This document shows, piece after piece, positions 44,010 through 53,781 of a stretch of DNA of 64,000 nt. Position numbers and translations under genes: made by a program. Position 1 is the stretch's first letter; every line of letters starts with the position of its first letter. A model generated the notes under the pieces. That model saw only the letters and a program-made list of their open reading frames with translations, searched no databases and was not told the origin of the DNA. Origin of the DNA: Sphingomonas koreensis (GTDB lineage: Bacteria > Pseudomonadota > Alphaproteobacteria > Sphingomonadales > Sphingomonadaceae); contig RCZF01000003.1 of assembly GCA_006438735.1 (NCBI GenBank), positions 186,001 through 250,000 of the forward strand, written 5' to 3'.

Positions 44010-44023
44010 CGAGTTGCAACTCG
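44010..44023. promoter_or_regulatory. palindromic operator candidate of the HxlR regulator
   Basis: CGAGTTGCAACTCG is a perfect 14-bp palindrome in the 116-bp gap between the divergent hxlR-like and CC_3452 genes. A TATAAG box lies at 44001-44006, and the direct repeat GCATGT follows at about 44023 and 44032. Assignment to the HxlR protein is inference. Confidence 0.5.
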
Positions 44024-44074
44024 CATGTGCAGCATGTAAGTAGCGATTAGCAACCTAGTTTCGAAAGGCCCGCC

Positions 44075-44389
44075 ATGATTCGTTTCGTCTCGCTCGCCGC
44101 AGCCGCCGCCACCGCGGCGATGCTGCTCACCCCCACCGTCGGCCGCGCCGAACAGCCCGGCTATTACGCCGCGATCCCCGCCGCCGCGCCGGCCAAGGCC
44201 AGCCTCGTCACGCGCGATACCTTGTGGTCGTGCACCGGCGGCACCTGCGTTGCGCCCAAAGCCGGCGAGCGCCCCGAAGTGATGTGCGAGCGTGTCGCCA
44301 AATCGGTCGGCAAGCTGACCGCCTTCACCGCCGGCGGCGAAGCGCTCGACGCCGACGCGCTCGACAAGTGCAACGCCAAGGCCAAGTAA
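44075..44389 (+). CDS. CC_3452 family secreted protein
   Basis: A 104-residue protein with a signal peptide (about 1-24, ending GRA) and the family motif DTLWSCTGGTCVAPKAGERPEVMCERVAKSVGKL. The family is known from Caulobacter and sphingomonads; no activity has been assigned. GAAAGG lies six bases before the ATG. A HxlR regulator is divergent upstream. Confidence 0.85.
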   Translation: MIRFVSLAAAAATAAMLLTPTVGRAEQPGYYAAIPAAAPAKASLVTRDTLWSCTGGTCVAPKAGERPEVMCERVAKSVGKLTAFTAGGEALDADALDKCNAKAK

Positions 44390-44408
44390 CAATCTTTGGT
44401 CGGGGCGC

Positions 44409-44483
44409 TGCCCGCCCGCTCCCCTCCCGGCCCCCCACAGGATCATGCTGAATGGGTGTCCGGGAGGGGGAGTGGGCCGCCAC
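44409..44483. repeat. palindromic element, family 2
   Basis: Imperfect inverted repeat with arms GCCCGCTCCCCTCCCGG and CCGGGAGGGGGAGTGGGC around an AT-rich loop. It lies 72 bases before the relA/spoT start. Confidence 0.75.
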
Positions 44484-44554
44484 CGCACGGTCAAAGCAGC
44501 GCGCCATCCGGAATTATATTGCAAAGCAGCAGGGCGCGGCCCCATCTTGGCTGG

Positions 44555-46645
44555 GTGCTGCGCCAATATGAACTGGTCGATCGAGTCCTCGGCTACGATC
44601 CCGACGCCGACGAGGCGCTTCTCAACCGCGCCTATGTGTTTTCGATGCACGCGCACGGCAGCCAGAAGCGCGCCTCGGGCGATCCCTATTTCAGCCATCC
44701 GATCGAAGTCGCCGGCATCCTGACCGACCTCCATCTCGACGACAAGACGATCGCCACCGCGATCCTCCACGATACGATCGAGGATACCGTCGCCACACAC
44801 GACGAGATTGAGCGGCTGTTCGGCGGCGAAGTCGCGCGGATGGTCGACGGCGTCACCAAACTCTCCTCTATCGAGGCGCAGACCGAGAATGAGCGCGCGG
44901 CGGAGAATCTGCGCAAATTCCTGCTGGCGATGTCCGACGACATCCGCGTGCTGCTCGTCAAGCTGGCCGATCGCCTGCACAATATGCGCACGCTCCATCA
45001 CATCGCCAAGCCGGAGAAGCGCAAGCGCATCGCCCGCGAGACGATGGAGATCTACGCCCCGCTCGCCGAGCGCATCGGCATGTACGAATTCATGAAGGAG
45101 ATGCAGACCATCGCCTTCAGCGAACTCGAGCCCGAGGCGTCCGAATCGATCACCCGGCGGCTCGAATCGCTGAAGGAAGGCGGCGGTGACCGCATCGCCA
45201 AGATCGCCTCGGGATTGAAGCTGCTGCTCTCGCGTGGCGGCATCGAGGCGGAGATTTCGGGGCGCGAGAAGCATCCCTATTCGATCTGGAAAAAGATGTC
45301 CGAGCGGCACGTCAGCCTCGAGCAGCTATCGGACATCATGGCGTTCCGCGCGATCGTCGGCACCGAGGAGGAATGCTACCGTGCGCTGGGCGTCATCCAC
45401 CGCCGCTGGCCGATGGTGCCGGGGCGGTTCAAGGATTATATCTCGACGCCCAAGCGCAACGGCTATCGCTCGCTGCACACCACGGTGATGCACGCCGACA
45501 ACACCCGCGTCGAAATCCAGATCCGCACGCTCGAGATGCACACCCAGGCCGAATTCGGCCTCGCCGCGCATTGGGCCTATAAGCAGGATGCGGTGCGGCC
45601 CGACACGCAGGTGCGCTGGATCCGCGACCTGATCGAAATCCTCGATACCGCCGCGAGCCCCGAAGAGCTCCTCGAGCATACCCGCATGGCGATGTACCAG
45701 GATCGCATCTTCGCCTTCACGCCGGCGGGCGAACTGATCCAGCTGCCCAAGGGCGCGACGCCGATCGATTTCGCTTATGCGGTCCACACCGATCTCGGCG
45801 ACCAAGCGGTCGGCGCCAAGATCAACGGCCGCGTCGTGCCGCTGCGCACCGCGATCGACAATGGCGATCAGGTGCAGATCTTGCGCTCCAAGGCGCAGCA
45901 GCCGCAGCTCAATTGGCTGAACTTCGCGATCACCGGCAAGGCGCGCGCCGCGATCCGCCGGCATCTGCGCCACAAGGAACGCGACGAATCGGTCGCGCTC
46001 GGCCGCAAGATCTATGACGAAATCGTCCACCGCCTGCCCGCGCAGATCGCCGGAGGCGCGCTGGCCGCGGCGCTCAAGCGCCTCAAGCTCCCCGACGAGG
46101 GCGCGCTGATGGAAGGCATCGCGCGCCGCACGATCACCGATGCGCAGGTGATGGAGGCGCTGATGCCCGGCTCGGCCGGCGCCGATTCGGCGCACGAGCT
46201 GCCGCCGCAATCGAGCGCGATCTCGATCAAGGGGCTGACTCCGGGGGTCGCCTATACGCTCGCCGAATGCTGCCACCCGATCCCCGGCGATCGCATCGTC
46301 GGGCTCAGGCGGCCGGGCGAGGGGATCGAGGTCCACGCGATCGATTGTCCCAAGCTGGTGGAGGGCGAGGACGTCGATTGGGTCGATCTCGCCTGGGGCG
46401 ACAAATCGGAAGGCGGCACCGCGCGCATCTCGGTCGAGGTGAAGAACGAGCCCGGTGCGCTCGGCATCGTCTCGACGATCATCGGCGGGCAGCGCGCCAA
46501 CATCATCAACCTGCGGCTCGACAACCGCGACACCACTTTCCACACCAACACGATCGATGTCGAAGTGCACGACGCGCACCATTTGATGCGCGTCCTCGCC
46601 GCGCTGCGCGCCACCGACGCGGTCAGCCGCGCCGAGCGGAGTTAG
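44555..46645 (+). CDS. rsh: bifunctional (p)ppGpp synthetase/hydrolase
   Basis: A 696-residue Rel/Spo protein. The hydrolase HD domain has HDTIEDT (72-78), the synthetase has RFKDYISTPKRNGYRSLHT, then TGS (ending about 445, IFAFTPAGELIQLP), a CC-type region (TLAECCHPIPGDRIVG) and a C-terminal ACT domain (VEVKNEPGALGIVST). It makes and breaks ppGpp, the starvation signal. The GTG start at 44555 aligns with the family N-terminus; upstream reading enters the palindromic element. Confidence 0.96.
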   Translation: MLRQYELVDRVLGYDPDADEALLNRAYVFSMHAHGSQKRASGDPYFSHPIEVAGILTDLHLDDKTIATAILHDTIEDTVATHDEIERLFGGEVARMVDGVTKLSSIEAQTENERAAENLRKFLLAMSDDIRVLLVKLADRLHNMRTLHHIAKPEKRKRIARETMEIYAPLAERIGMYEFMKEMQTIAFSELEPEASESITRRLESLKEGGGDRIAKIASGLKLLLSRGGIEAEISGREKHPYSIWKKMSERHVSLEQLSDIMAFRAIVGTEEECYRALGVIHRRWPMVPGRFKDYISTPKRNGYRSLHTTVMHADNTRVEIQIRTLEMHTQAEFGLAAHWAYKQDAVRPDTQVRWIRDLIEILDTAASPEELLEHTRMAMYQDRIFAFTPAGELIQLPKGATPIDFAYAVHTDLGDQAVGAKINGRVVPLRTAIDNGDQVQILRSKAQQPQLNWLNFAITGKARAAIRRHLRHKERDESVALGRKIYDEIVHRLPAQIAGGALAAALKRLKLPDEGALMEGIARRTITDAQVMEALMPGSAGADSAHELPPQSSAISIKGLTPGVAYTLAECCHPIPGDRIVGLRRPGEGIEVHAIDCPKLVEGEDVDWVDLAWGDKSEGGTARISVEVKNEPGALGIVSTIIGGQRANIINLRLDNRDTTFHTNTIDVEVHDAHHLMRVLAALRATDAVSRAERS

Positions 46646-46685
46646 CGTCGTCCTATCCAGCCGCGCCTGCCGGGCGGCAGCGATG

Positions 46686-47948
46686 TTAGCCGATCAGCAA
46701 GCCCGCCAGCGCCGCGCTCATCAGATTGGCGAGGCTGCCCGCCGCCAGCGCGCGCAGGCCGAGCTTGGCGATCATCGGCCGTTGATTGGGGGCGAGGCCG
46801 CCGGTCACCGCCATCTGGATCGCGATCGACGAGAAATTGGCGAAGCCGCACAGCGCGAACGTTACCACCGCGACGGTGCGCGGCGACAGCGTCGCCTGGA
46901 TTTTGCCGAGATCGATATAGGCGACGAATTCGTTGAGCACGATCTTCTCGCCGAAGAAGCCGCCGGCCGCGCCCGCCTCGTTCCACGGCACGTTGAGCAG
47001 GAACATCACCGGCTTGAAGATCGTGCCGATGATCCCCTGAAAGGTGATGTCGTCGGACGTGAACCAATGGCCAACGCCGGTGAGGATGCCGTTGGCCAGC
47101 GCGACCAGCGCGACGAACGCCAGCACCATCGCGCCCACCGCGACCGCGAGCTTGACGCCGGTCTGCGCGCCTTGCGCCGCGGCCATGATGATGTTGGCGG
47201 GCTTTTCCTCGTCATGCGTGGCATCGGCGAGCGCGATCTTTTCGTCCCCGGGATCATCGCCGAGCGGCAGCTCGCCCTCGGGCGCGCCGATCCGATCGGG
47301 CATGATGATCTTGGCCATCAGGATGCCGCCCGGCGCCGACATGAAGCTCGCCGCGAGCAGGAAATCGATGCGGATGCCCATCGCCGCATAGGCCGCGAGG
47401 ATCGTCCCGGCGACGCCGGCCATGCCGCTGGTCATCACCGTGAACAACTGCGCCTGCGTCAGACCCGCGAGATAGGGACGGATGACCAGCGGCGATTCGC
47501 TCTGCCCGACGAAGATGTTGGCCGCCGCGCACAGGCTCTCGACCTTGGACACGCCGATCACCCGTTCGATCGCACCGCCGATCCAGCGCACGACGAGCTG
47601 CATGACGCCGAGATGATAGAGGATCGAGACGAGGCTGGCGAAGAAGATGATCACCGGAAGTGCTGCGATCGCGAAGCTGTTGCCGCCGATCGCCGGCGAC
47701 GCGAGCGGGCCGAAGATGAAATCGACGCCGGCCTTGGCGTAGCCGAGCAGATTGGCGACGCCGCCGGACAGGAATTCGAGAACGCTGCGTCCTTGCGGCA
47801 CATAGAGCACCAGCACCGCGATTCCGGCCTGCAGCGCGAACGCGGCGCCGACGACGCGCAGGCGGATCGCGCGCCGGTTGGTCGACAATAGGAGTGCGAT
47901 CGCCAGGATCACCACGATGCCGGCGATGCCGATCAGAAAACGTGCCAT
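46686..47948 (-). CDS. CNT family nucleoside transporter (NupC-like)
   Basis: A 420-residue membrane protein with about eight to nine transmembrane helices. Motifs are FANIFVGQSESP-like AANIFVGQSESPLVIRPYL, the SAPGGILMAKIIMPD segment and NLMSAALAG at the end. CNT proteins import nucleosides with sodium or protons. No promoter was evident. Confidence 0.92.
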   Translation of the reverse strand: MARFLIGIAGIVVILAIALLLSTNRRAIRLRVVGAAFALQAGIAVLVLYVPQGRSVLEFLSGGVANLLGYAKAGVDFIFGPLASPAIGGNSFAIAALPVIIFFASLVSILYHLGVMQLVVRWIGGAIERVIGVSKVESLCAAANIFVGQSESPLVIRPYLAGLTQAQLFTVMTSGMAGVAGTILAAYAAMGIRIDFLLAASFMSAPGGILMAKIIMPDRIGAPEGELPLGDDPGDEKIALADATHDEEKPANIIMAAAQGAQTGVKLAVAVGAMVLAFVALVALANGILTGVGHWFTSDDITFQGIIGTIFKPVMFLLNVPWNEAGAAGGFFGEKIVLNEFVAYIDLGKIQATLSPRTVAVVTFALCGFANFSSIAIQMAVTGGLAPNQRPMIAKLGLRALAAGSLANLMSAALAGLLIG

Positions 47949-48077
47949 GCGTTCGGTTGCGTCCCCACCCCACCGGCGGATCGGCCGGCCTTTTGTCGAA
48001 ACGGCGGGTTATGGCGAAAATTCCACGGCGAGGCGAGCCCCGTTGACGCCCCGGCAAATCCAGCTAGCGTCGCCGCG

Positions 48078-48752
48078 ATGAATGATCCCGTCCGCGCGAT
48101 CCCGCGCTCGCTTTTCGCCTTTTCGATCTTCTACGGCGGCATGGTCTGCATCGCCGGCGTGCTCGGCAACAAGCAGATCGCGCTGGGGCCGCTGTCCGAT
48201 CTCGGCACGCTGATCGGCGTCGGTCCGCTTGCGGTCGAGGCCGGAATCGTCGCCTTCCTGCTGCTCGTCGTCACCTCGAGCTCGGTGGCGGAGCTGCACG
48301 GGCGACAGCTCGCCGGGCGGCTGGTGCTGATCGGCTTCGTGCCGCTGATCGTGTCGATCCTGCTGTCGCTGGTGGTGCTCGCGCTGCCGGCGGCGCCGGC
48401 GATGGAGCCGGCCCGGCGCGACGCCTTCGCGCTGATGATGAGCGGCACGCCGCGCATCTGGCTCGGCGGGATCGTCGCTTACGGCGTGTCGCAAACGCTC
48501 AACGTGACGATCTTCGCGGCGCTGAAAGGGCGCGAGGGCAGCGCCTTATTGTGGCTGCGCGCGGCGATCGCCAGCATGCTCAGCCAGATCGTCGATACCC
48601 TGCTGTTCGTCACCATCGCCTTTGCCGGCGTGTTCCCGATCGGCGCGCTGCTGATCGGCCAGATGATCGTAAAAGTGGTGCTCTCGGCGATCCTGGTGCC
48701 GCCGTTCATCTATCTGTTCGTCGCGATCGGCCGGCGGCTGGATCGCGCTTAA
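48078..48752 (+). CDS. YhhQ/VUT-type membrane transporter
   Basis: A 224-residue protein with six transmembrane helices, matching the vitamin uptake (VUT)/YhhQ family: FYGGMVCIAGVLGNKQIALGP, VTSSSVAELHGRQLAG and ASMLSQIVDTLLFVTIAFAG. YhhQ carries queuosine precursors (preQ0/preQ1) in Escherichia coli, so a related role is likely but not proved. A family-1 palindrome follows the stop. Confidence 0.85.
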   Translation: MNDPVRAIPRSLFAFSIFYGGMVCIAGVLGNKQIALGPLSDLGTLIGVGPLAVEAGIVAFLLLVVTSSSVAELHGRQLAGRLVLIGFVPLIVSILLSLVVLALPAAPAMEPARRDAFALMMSGTPRIWLGGIVAYGVSQTLNVTIFAALKGREGSALLWLRAAIASMLSQIVDTLLFVTIAFAGVFPIGALLIGQMIVKVVLSAILVPPFIYLFVAIGRRLDRA

Positions 48753-48753
48753 T

Positions 48754-48864
48754 CGTCATCCCCGCGACAGCGGGGACCCATCTCCCGGACTTTCGACAGC
48801 CACCACCGCGGTTTTTTTGGCGGAGAGAATAAGAGATGGGTCCCCGCTTCCGCGGGGATGACGA
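48754..48864. repeat. palindromic element, family 1
   Basis: About 111 bp; arms GTCATCCCCGCGACAGCGGG and CCCGCTTCCGCGGGGATGAC, with the middle holding a TTTTTTT run. It separates the YhhQ-type gene from argB, whose start lies 28 bases downstream. Confidence 0.85.
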
Positions 48865-48892
48865 AGAAGGTCGCGTGCCTTATGGCGCGGGC

Positions 48893-49789
48893 ATGACCCA
48901 CGCGCCCGATCCCGCCACGCTCGCCAAGGCCGAAACGCTCACCGAGGCACTGCCCTATCTGCAGCGCTATGCCGGCGCGACGTTCGTGGTGAAATACGGC
49001 GGCCACGCGATGGGCGATCCCGAGCTGGCGCGCGATTTCGCCGAGGATGTCGTGCTGTTGAAGGCGGTCGGCATCAATCCGGTCGTGGTCCATGGCGGCG
49101 GGCCGCAGATCGGCGCGATGCTCAAGAAACTCGGCGTCGAATCGAGCTTCGTCGATGGCCTGCGCGTCACCGATGCCGAAACCGCCAAGGTTGCCGAAAT
49201 GGTCCTGTCGGGCGCGATCAACAAGGAAATCGTCGGCTGGATCGGCCAGGCCGGCGGCCGCGCGGTCGGCATTTCGGGCAAGGACGGCGGCTTCGTCCGC
49301 GCCGCCAAGGTATCCCGCACGACGCGCGATCCGGACAGCAATATCGAACGCGCGCTCGATCTCGGTTTCGTCGGCGAACCCGAAGCGATAGATCGCACGG
49401 TGATCGACACCCTTTCCGCCGCGGGCATGATCCCGGTGATCGCGCCGATCGGCATCGGCGGCGACGGCCACACCTACAACATCAACGCCGATACGATGGC
49501 CGGCGCGATCGCCGGGGCATTGGGCGCCAAGCGGCTGTTCCTGCTGACCGACGTCGCCGGCGTGCTCGACAAGGCGGGCGATTTGCTGACCGAACTCGAC
49601 GCCGCGCAGATCGCTGGCTTGCGCGCCGACGGCACGATCTCGGGCGGGATGATCCCCAAGCTGGAAACCTGCGTCGCCGCGGTCGGCGCCGGGGTCGAGG
49701 GTGCCGTCATCCTCGACGGCCGCGTGCCGCACGCGATGCTGCTGGAAATCTTCACCCGCCGCGGCGCAGGCACCTTGGTGGGGCGATAG
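48893..49789 (+). CDS. argB: acetylglutamate kinase
   Basis: A 298-residue kinase: [12 protein letters not shown] (ATP loop), [14 protein letters not shown], then [24 protein letters not shown] and [14 protein letters not shown]. It is step two of arginine synthesis. The start at 48893 follows a family-1 palindrome by 28 bases, so transcription probably comes from the palindrome region or from the gene before. Confidence 0.96.
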   Translation: MTHAPDPATLAKAETLTEALPYLQRYAGATFVVKYGGHAMGDPELARDFAEDVVLLKAVGINPVVVHGGGPQIGAMLKKLGVESSFVDGLRVTDAETAKVAEMVLSGAINKEIVGWIGQAGGRAVGISGKDGGFVRAAKVSRTTRDPDSNIERALDLGFVGEPEAIDRTVIDTLSAAGMIPVIAPIGIGGDGHTYNINADTMAGAIAGALGAKRLFLLTDVAGVLDKAGDLLTELDAAQIAGLRADGTISGGMIPKLETCVAAVGAGVEGAVILDGRVPHAMLLEIFTRRGAGTLVGR

Positions 49790-49811
49790 GCCCATTCGAT
49801 TATGACAATCT

Positions 49812-49903
49812 TCGTCATCCCCGCGAAAGCGGGGACCCATCTCCCGCCGTCTGACCGAGCATTGACCGAGGGAGATGGGCTCCCGCTTTCGCGGGAGTGA
49901 CGG
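49812..49903. repeat. palindromic element, family 1
   Basis: About 92 bp; arms GTCATCCCCGCGAAAGCGGG and CCCGCTTTCGCGGGAGTGAC. Lies between argB and yggT. It is the copy closest to the arms of the thiD insertion. Confidence 0.85.
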
Positions 49904-49992
49904 CGACAAAGATCAACACCGCAAACCCACCCCTGTTCGCACCCGCCGCAATTCGCTAGACCGCGCTGATTACGCCGCCGTGGAGACCCTTC

Positions 49993-50295
49993 TTGCTTAC
50001 CGTCATCCAGATCCTGCAGGTGCTGCTCGACCTCGTGTGGTGGATCGTCATCGCCGATTTCGTGCTGTCGATCCTGATCGCGTTCAACGTCGTCAACACC
50101 TACAACGGCTTCGTCCGCTCGCTTTACGACGGCATCGAGCGGCTGTGCCAGCCGCTATACCGGCCGATCCGCCGCATCCTGCCCAACACCGGCGCGATCG
50201 ATTTCTCGCCGATGGTCGTGCTGGTGCTGATCGGCATCCTGTCGATCATTCTCAACCGCCTGGCGCTCAACATCGCCTATGGCATGCCGATGTGA
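49993..50295 (+). CDS. YggT family membrane protein
   Basis: A 100-residue protein with two transmembrane helices (about 10-32 and 73-93), motif [25 protein letters not shown]. YggT proteins are thought to act in envelope or division-related processes; the role is not settled. TTG start with GGAGA upstream. It precedes folD by seven bases. Confidence 0.88.
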   Translation: MLTVIQILQVLLDLVWWIVIADFVLSILIAFNVVNTYNGFVRSLYDGIERLCQPLYRPIRRILPNTGAIDFSPMVVLVLIGILSIILNRLALNIAYGMPM

Positions 50296-50302
50296 GGCGC
50301 CG

Positions 50303-51178
50303 ATGACCGCGACGATCATCGACGGCAAGGCCTTCGCCTTGTCCCTGCGCGAGCGGATCGCGGGCGAAGTCGCGCGCTTTTCCGCCGCCACCGGGCGCAA
50401 GCCGGGGCTCGCCGTCGTGCTGGTCGGCGAGGATGCCGCCTCGTCGGTCTATGTCCGCTCCAAAGGCAAGGCGACGATCGCCGCGGGCATGGAAAGCTTC
50501 GAACACCGCCTGCCCGCCGACACCAGCGAGGCGGCGCTGCTTACGCTGGTCGACCGGCTCAACGCCGATCCCGCCATCGACGGCATCCTCGTGCAATTGC
50601 CGCTGCCGTCGCAGATCGACGAGCGCAAGGTGATCACCCGGATCGATCCCGACAAGGACGTCGACGGCTTCCACCCGGTCAACGCCGGCCGCCTCGCCAG
50701 CGGGTTGCACGGTTTCGTCCCCTGCACCCCGCTCGGCTGCCTGATGCTGCTGAAGGATCAGCGCGGCAGCCTCGCCGGGCTCGACGCGGTGGTGATCGGC
50801 CGCTCGAACATCGTCGGCAAGCCGATGGCGCTGCTGCTGCTCGGCGAAAACTGCACCGTCACCGTCGCGCATTCCAAGACGCACGACCTGTCGAGCGTGG
50901 TGCGCCGCGCCGACATCGTCGTCGCCGCCGTCGGCCGGGCCGGGCTGGTCAAGGGCGAGTGGATCAAGCCCGGCGCGACGGTGATCGACGTCGGCATCAA
51001 CCGCATCGACGGTGCCTTGGTCGGCGACGTCGATTTCGCCGGCGCGGCAAGCGTGGCGGGCGCGATCACCCCGGTGCCCGGCGGTGTCGGGCCGATGACG
51101 ATCGCCTGCCTGCTGCGCAACACGCTCGTCTCCGCCGCGCGGCGCGATCGTTTCACGCTCGACGAGGACGCCTTGTGA
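50303..51178 (+). CDS. folD: bifunctional methylenetetrahydrofolate dehydrogenase/cyclohydrolase
   Basis: A 291-residue Fol[11 protein letters not shown] (catalytic Lys), [31 protein letters not shown] and [13 protein letters not shown], and [14 protein letters not shown]. It makes 10-formyl-THF from methylene-THF with NADP. The stop overlaps the marC start (TGATG). GAGG precedes the start. Confidence 0.97.
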   Translation: MTATIIDGKAFALSLRERIAGEVARFSAATGRKPGLAVVLVGEDAASSVYVRSKGKATIAAGMESFEHRLPADTSEAALLTLVDRLNADPAIDGILVQLPLPSQIDERKVITRIDPDKDVDGFHPVNAGRLASGLHGFVPCTPLGCLMLLKDQRGSLAGLDAVVIGRSNIVGKPMALLLLGENCTVTVAHSKTHDLSSVVRRADIVVAAVGRAGLVKGEWIKPGATVIDVGINRIDGALVGDVDFAGAASVAGAITPVPGGVGPMTIACLLRNTLVSAARRDRFTLDEDAL

Positions 51179-51813
51179 TGCCCACCACCGGGCTTGCCGG
51201 CCTCTTCGTATCGTCGCTGATCACCTTCTTCGTGGTGATCGATCCGCCCGGCTGCGCGCCGATCTACGCCGGGCTGACCGCGGGATCGTCCGCCCAGCAC
51301 ACCCGCGCGATGGCGGTGCGCGCGGTGCTCGTCGCGGCCGGCATCCTCGTCGTCTTTGCGCTGTTCGGGCAGGATATTCTCCACGGCCTCGGCATCAGCC
51401 TCGACAGCTTCCGCATCGCCGGCGGCATCATGCTGTTCCTGATTGCGCTCGAAATGGTGTTCGAAAAGCGCACCCAGCGCCGCGAGGACCGCGCGCAGAA
51501 GATCATCGACACGCCCGAGGAGGAGGACGTATCGATCTTCCCGATGGCGATGCCGATGATCGCCGGCCCGGGCTCGATCGCCTCGGTGATGCTGCTGATG
51601 TCGAAGGGGCACGGGATCGAGCGCACGCTGGTAATCCTTGCCGCGATGGGATCGATCCTGCTGCTGACGCTGATCGCGCTGCTGCTCGCCGGGCCGCTGA
51701 TGCGGATCATGGGGCAGAAGATCGAGGCGGTAATCACGCGGCTGCTCGGCGTGCTGCTCGCCGCGCTCGCCGCGCAATTCGTGATCGACGGGATTCGCGC
51801 TAGTCTGACTTGA
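51178..51813 (+). CDS. MarC family membrane protein
   Basis: A 211-residue protein with six transmembrane helices, features FFVVIDPPGCAPIYAGLT at the start and MAMPMIAGPGSIASVMLLM in the middle, the MarC/SNARE-like pattern. MarC does not itself confer drug resistance; transport of small substrates is assumed. Its start forms TGATG with folD. Confidence 0.92.
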   Translation: MPTTGLAGLFVSSLITFFVVIDPPGCAPIYAGLTAGSSAQHTRAMAVRAVLVAAGILVVFALFGQDILHGLGISLDSFRIAGGIMLFLIALEMVFEKRTQRREDRAQKIIDTPEEEDVSIFPMAMPMIAGPGSIASVMLLMSKGHGIERTLVILAAMGSILLLTLIALLLAGPLMRIMGQKIEAVITRLLGVLLAALAAQFVIDGIRASLT

Positions 51814-51819
51814 TTGAGA

Positions 51820-51899
51820 CGGCGCCGGCCCGCTCCCCCACCCGGCCACCCATTGACGATACCCTGTGGGTGGCCGGGTGGGGGAGCGGGCCGGCGCCG
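51820..51899. repeat. palindromic element, family 2 (best copy)
   Basis: Near-perfect hairpin; arms GCCGGCCCGCTCCCCCACCC and GGGTGGGGGAGCGGGCCGGC extended by CGGCCACCCA, with an AT-rich loop. Lies between convergent marC and the GT-C gene. Confidence 0.9.
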
Positions 51900-51929
51900 C
51901 ACGTTTCAGCTATGCTGAACCAAAAAACC

Positions 51930-53720
51930 CTACTCGATCTGAAACAGCCGCAGCGGATCCTTGGCCGGCAGCGGCAGCTGCTTGAGCCAGGGAAACGTCT
52001 TGCCGTGCGCCAGCTGGTCGTAGAAGCCGCCCGGCGCGCGCGCGCGGTAATTGGTCGATTCGGCCATGTTCGGGCAAATCAGCAGCAGCGTCGCCTTGTG
52101 CTTGGCGGCGATCGCGCGGAACTGATCGGGGCTGCCCTGAAAGCCGTGCTGCACGTCCAGAATGGCGTCGCCGTTGCGGTGATAGGGGCCGGCGATCGCG
52201 TCATGATGCGTCGTCGCGATCAGCCGCGGGCCGAGATCGACAAAGGTAAACACCACCTGTGCAGGATAGCGATCGAGCGCCTGCATCGCCGGCACCGTCG
52301 GGCAGAAGCGGCTGGCCTTATTGACCGTCTTGAGCCGTGCGTTGGGTTTCGAAAACGGCATATACGGCATGGTGATGCCGACGAACGCGCCCGACAGGAA
52401 AGCGACCGCGCCGACCACGCCGAGCACGCGGACGAACGGATTGCTGTGCCGCATGATTCCCGGCACCAGCACCCACAACAGCGCGGTGACGCCGACCATC
52501 ACGAGCATTTGCGCATCGGGCCCGACCCGCACTTGCCAAAACAGCATGCCGCTGGCGCAGGCCGCCAGGATCAACAGCGACACCCAAGGCACCGCGATCG
52601 GCCCGCGCCGTGCGCGCCAGGCGGCGATCGCGGTGCAGAACAGCCCGATCACCGGCATCACGCCGAGCGCGTAGATCATGTTGGACGGTTGCTTGTAGAT
52701 CGGCTTGGCCTCGCGGACATTGTCGAGCCAGTTCCTGGCGAGCTCGGGCGACACCTGCTCGGGCCGGCCCAGGCATTGCGGAAACAGCAAGGCAAAGCCG
52801 CCGGCGAGGATCACCGCGGCGACCACCGCCAGCGCCAGCCGCTGGCTGCGCGCGGCCGGATTGAGCCGCGTCAGCGCGAACATCAACAGCCCGGCGGCGA
52901 TCATCGCGGTGAGATAGACCGGGGTCAGCGCATCGCAGCGCAGCGCCCGATTGGCGTCCGACGCGAACAGCGCGAAGCCAACCGCGGTGCCGCCCGACAG
53001 CGCCAGCGCATAGACCGTCAGCCGCGGCGCGGCGGCCCGGTCCCACACCCAGCGCAGCACGACGATCGCGCCGCCGATCGCAGCATAAGGCAGCAGCTCC
53101 AGCCCGATCGACAGCGAACAGGCCGTCGCCAGTCCCATGATCAGCCCGCCGCGCCGGCGCTCGGGATCGGCCAGCCCGGCCATGATCAGGCTCAGCATCG
53201 CCAGCTGCCAGCCGCCGAGATCGATCCGCTCGGGCTCGAACATCGGCATCGTCGCCGGCGCGCCGACCAGCAGCAGCACCAGCGCGAGCGGCCAGGCAAG
53301 CGGATGCACCAGCCGGCGCGCGGTGAACGCAACCCCGCCCATCACCACCGCCATCGGCAGGATCGGCGCGATCCCGCAGGCCAATCGCTCGGCCCAATAG
53401 TCGGTCGTGAACAGGCGGAAGACCAGGATCAGCCCGGCGATCGGCAGATCGACAATCCGAGTCCAATGGATGTCGAAACCGCCTGGCGGATTCATCCGAT
53501 ATTGCCGCAGGTCGTACCAGCCCTGCCCGTTCAGCAGCGCGCGGACCTGGGCGAGGCGCATGTTATCGTCGGTATCGCCGAGCGCAAACCAATAGACATG
53601 GCCCCAATTGTCCCACAGCAGCCAGATCGCGACGAGCAGCCAGGCGAGCAGCGTGAGCCGCAGCCAGTGGCGATCGAGTTCCTGCTTGATGGCCCAGGCG
53701 CCGCCGGTGCTGTCGTTCAA
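51930..53720 (-). CDS. GT-C-like polytopic membrane protein
   Basis: A 596-residue protein with about eleven to twelve transmembrane helices. The first loop carries GDTDDNMRLAQVRALL (an acidic motif like the DXD/ExD of GT-C glycosyltransferases) and DIHWTRIVDLP, and a soluble C-terminal part has GPRLIATTHHDAIAGPYHRNGDA. It is likely a glycan-modifying transferase for an undecaprenyl-linked sugar. TTG start with GAGGG upstream. Neighbours are GtrA and GT2 genes. Confidence 0.8.
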   Translation of the reverse strand: MNDSTGGAWAIKQELDRHWLRLTLLAWLLVAIWLLWDNWGHVYWFALGDTDDNMRLAQVRALLNGQGWYDLRQYRMNPPGGFDIHWTRIVDLPIAGLILVFRLFTTDYWAERLACGIAPILPMAVVMGGVAFTARRLVHPLAWPLALVLLLVGAPATMPMFEPERIDLGGWQLAMLSLIMAGLADPERRRGGLIMGLATACSLSIGLELLPYAAIGGAIVVLRWVWDRAAAPRLTVYALALSGGTAVGFALFASDANRALRCDALTPVYLTAMIAAGLLMFALTRLNPAARSQRLALAVVAAVILAGGFALLFPQCLGRPEQVSPELARNWLDNVREAKPIYKQPSNMIYALGVMPVIGLFCTAIAAWRARRGPIAVPWVSLLILAACASGMLFWQVRVGPDAQMLVMVGVTALLWVLVPGIMRHSNPFVRVLGVVGAVAFLSGAFVGITMPYMPFSKPNARLKTVNKASRFCPTVPAMQALDRYPAQVVFTFVDLGPRLIATTHHDAIAGPYHRNGDAILDVQHGFQGSPDQFRAIAAKHKATLLLICPNMAESTNYRARAPGGFYDQLAHGKTFPWLKQLPLPAKDPLRLFQIE

Positions 53721-53781
53721 AATGCTTCCCTCGCTCGCTTCGCCGCATTAGTGCGAGCGGCGCAAAGGGCAAGGGTTCGGC

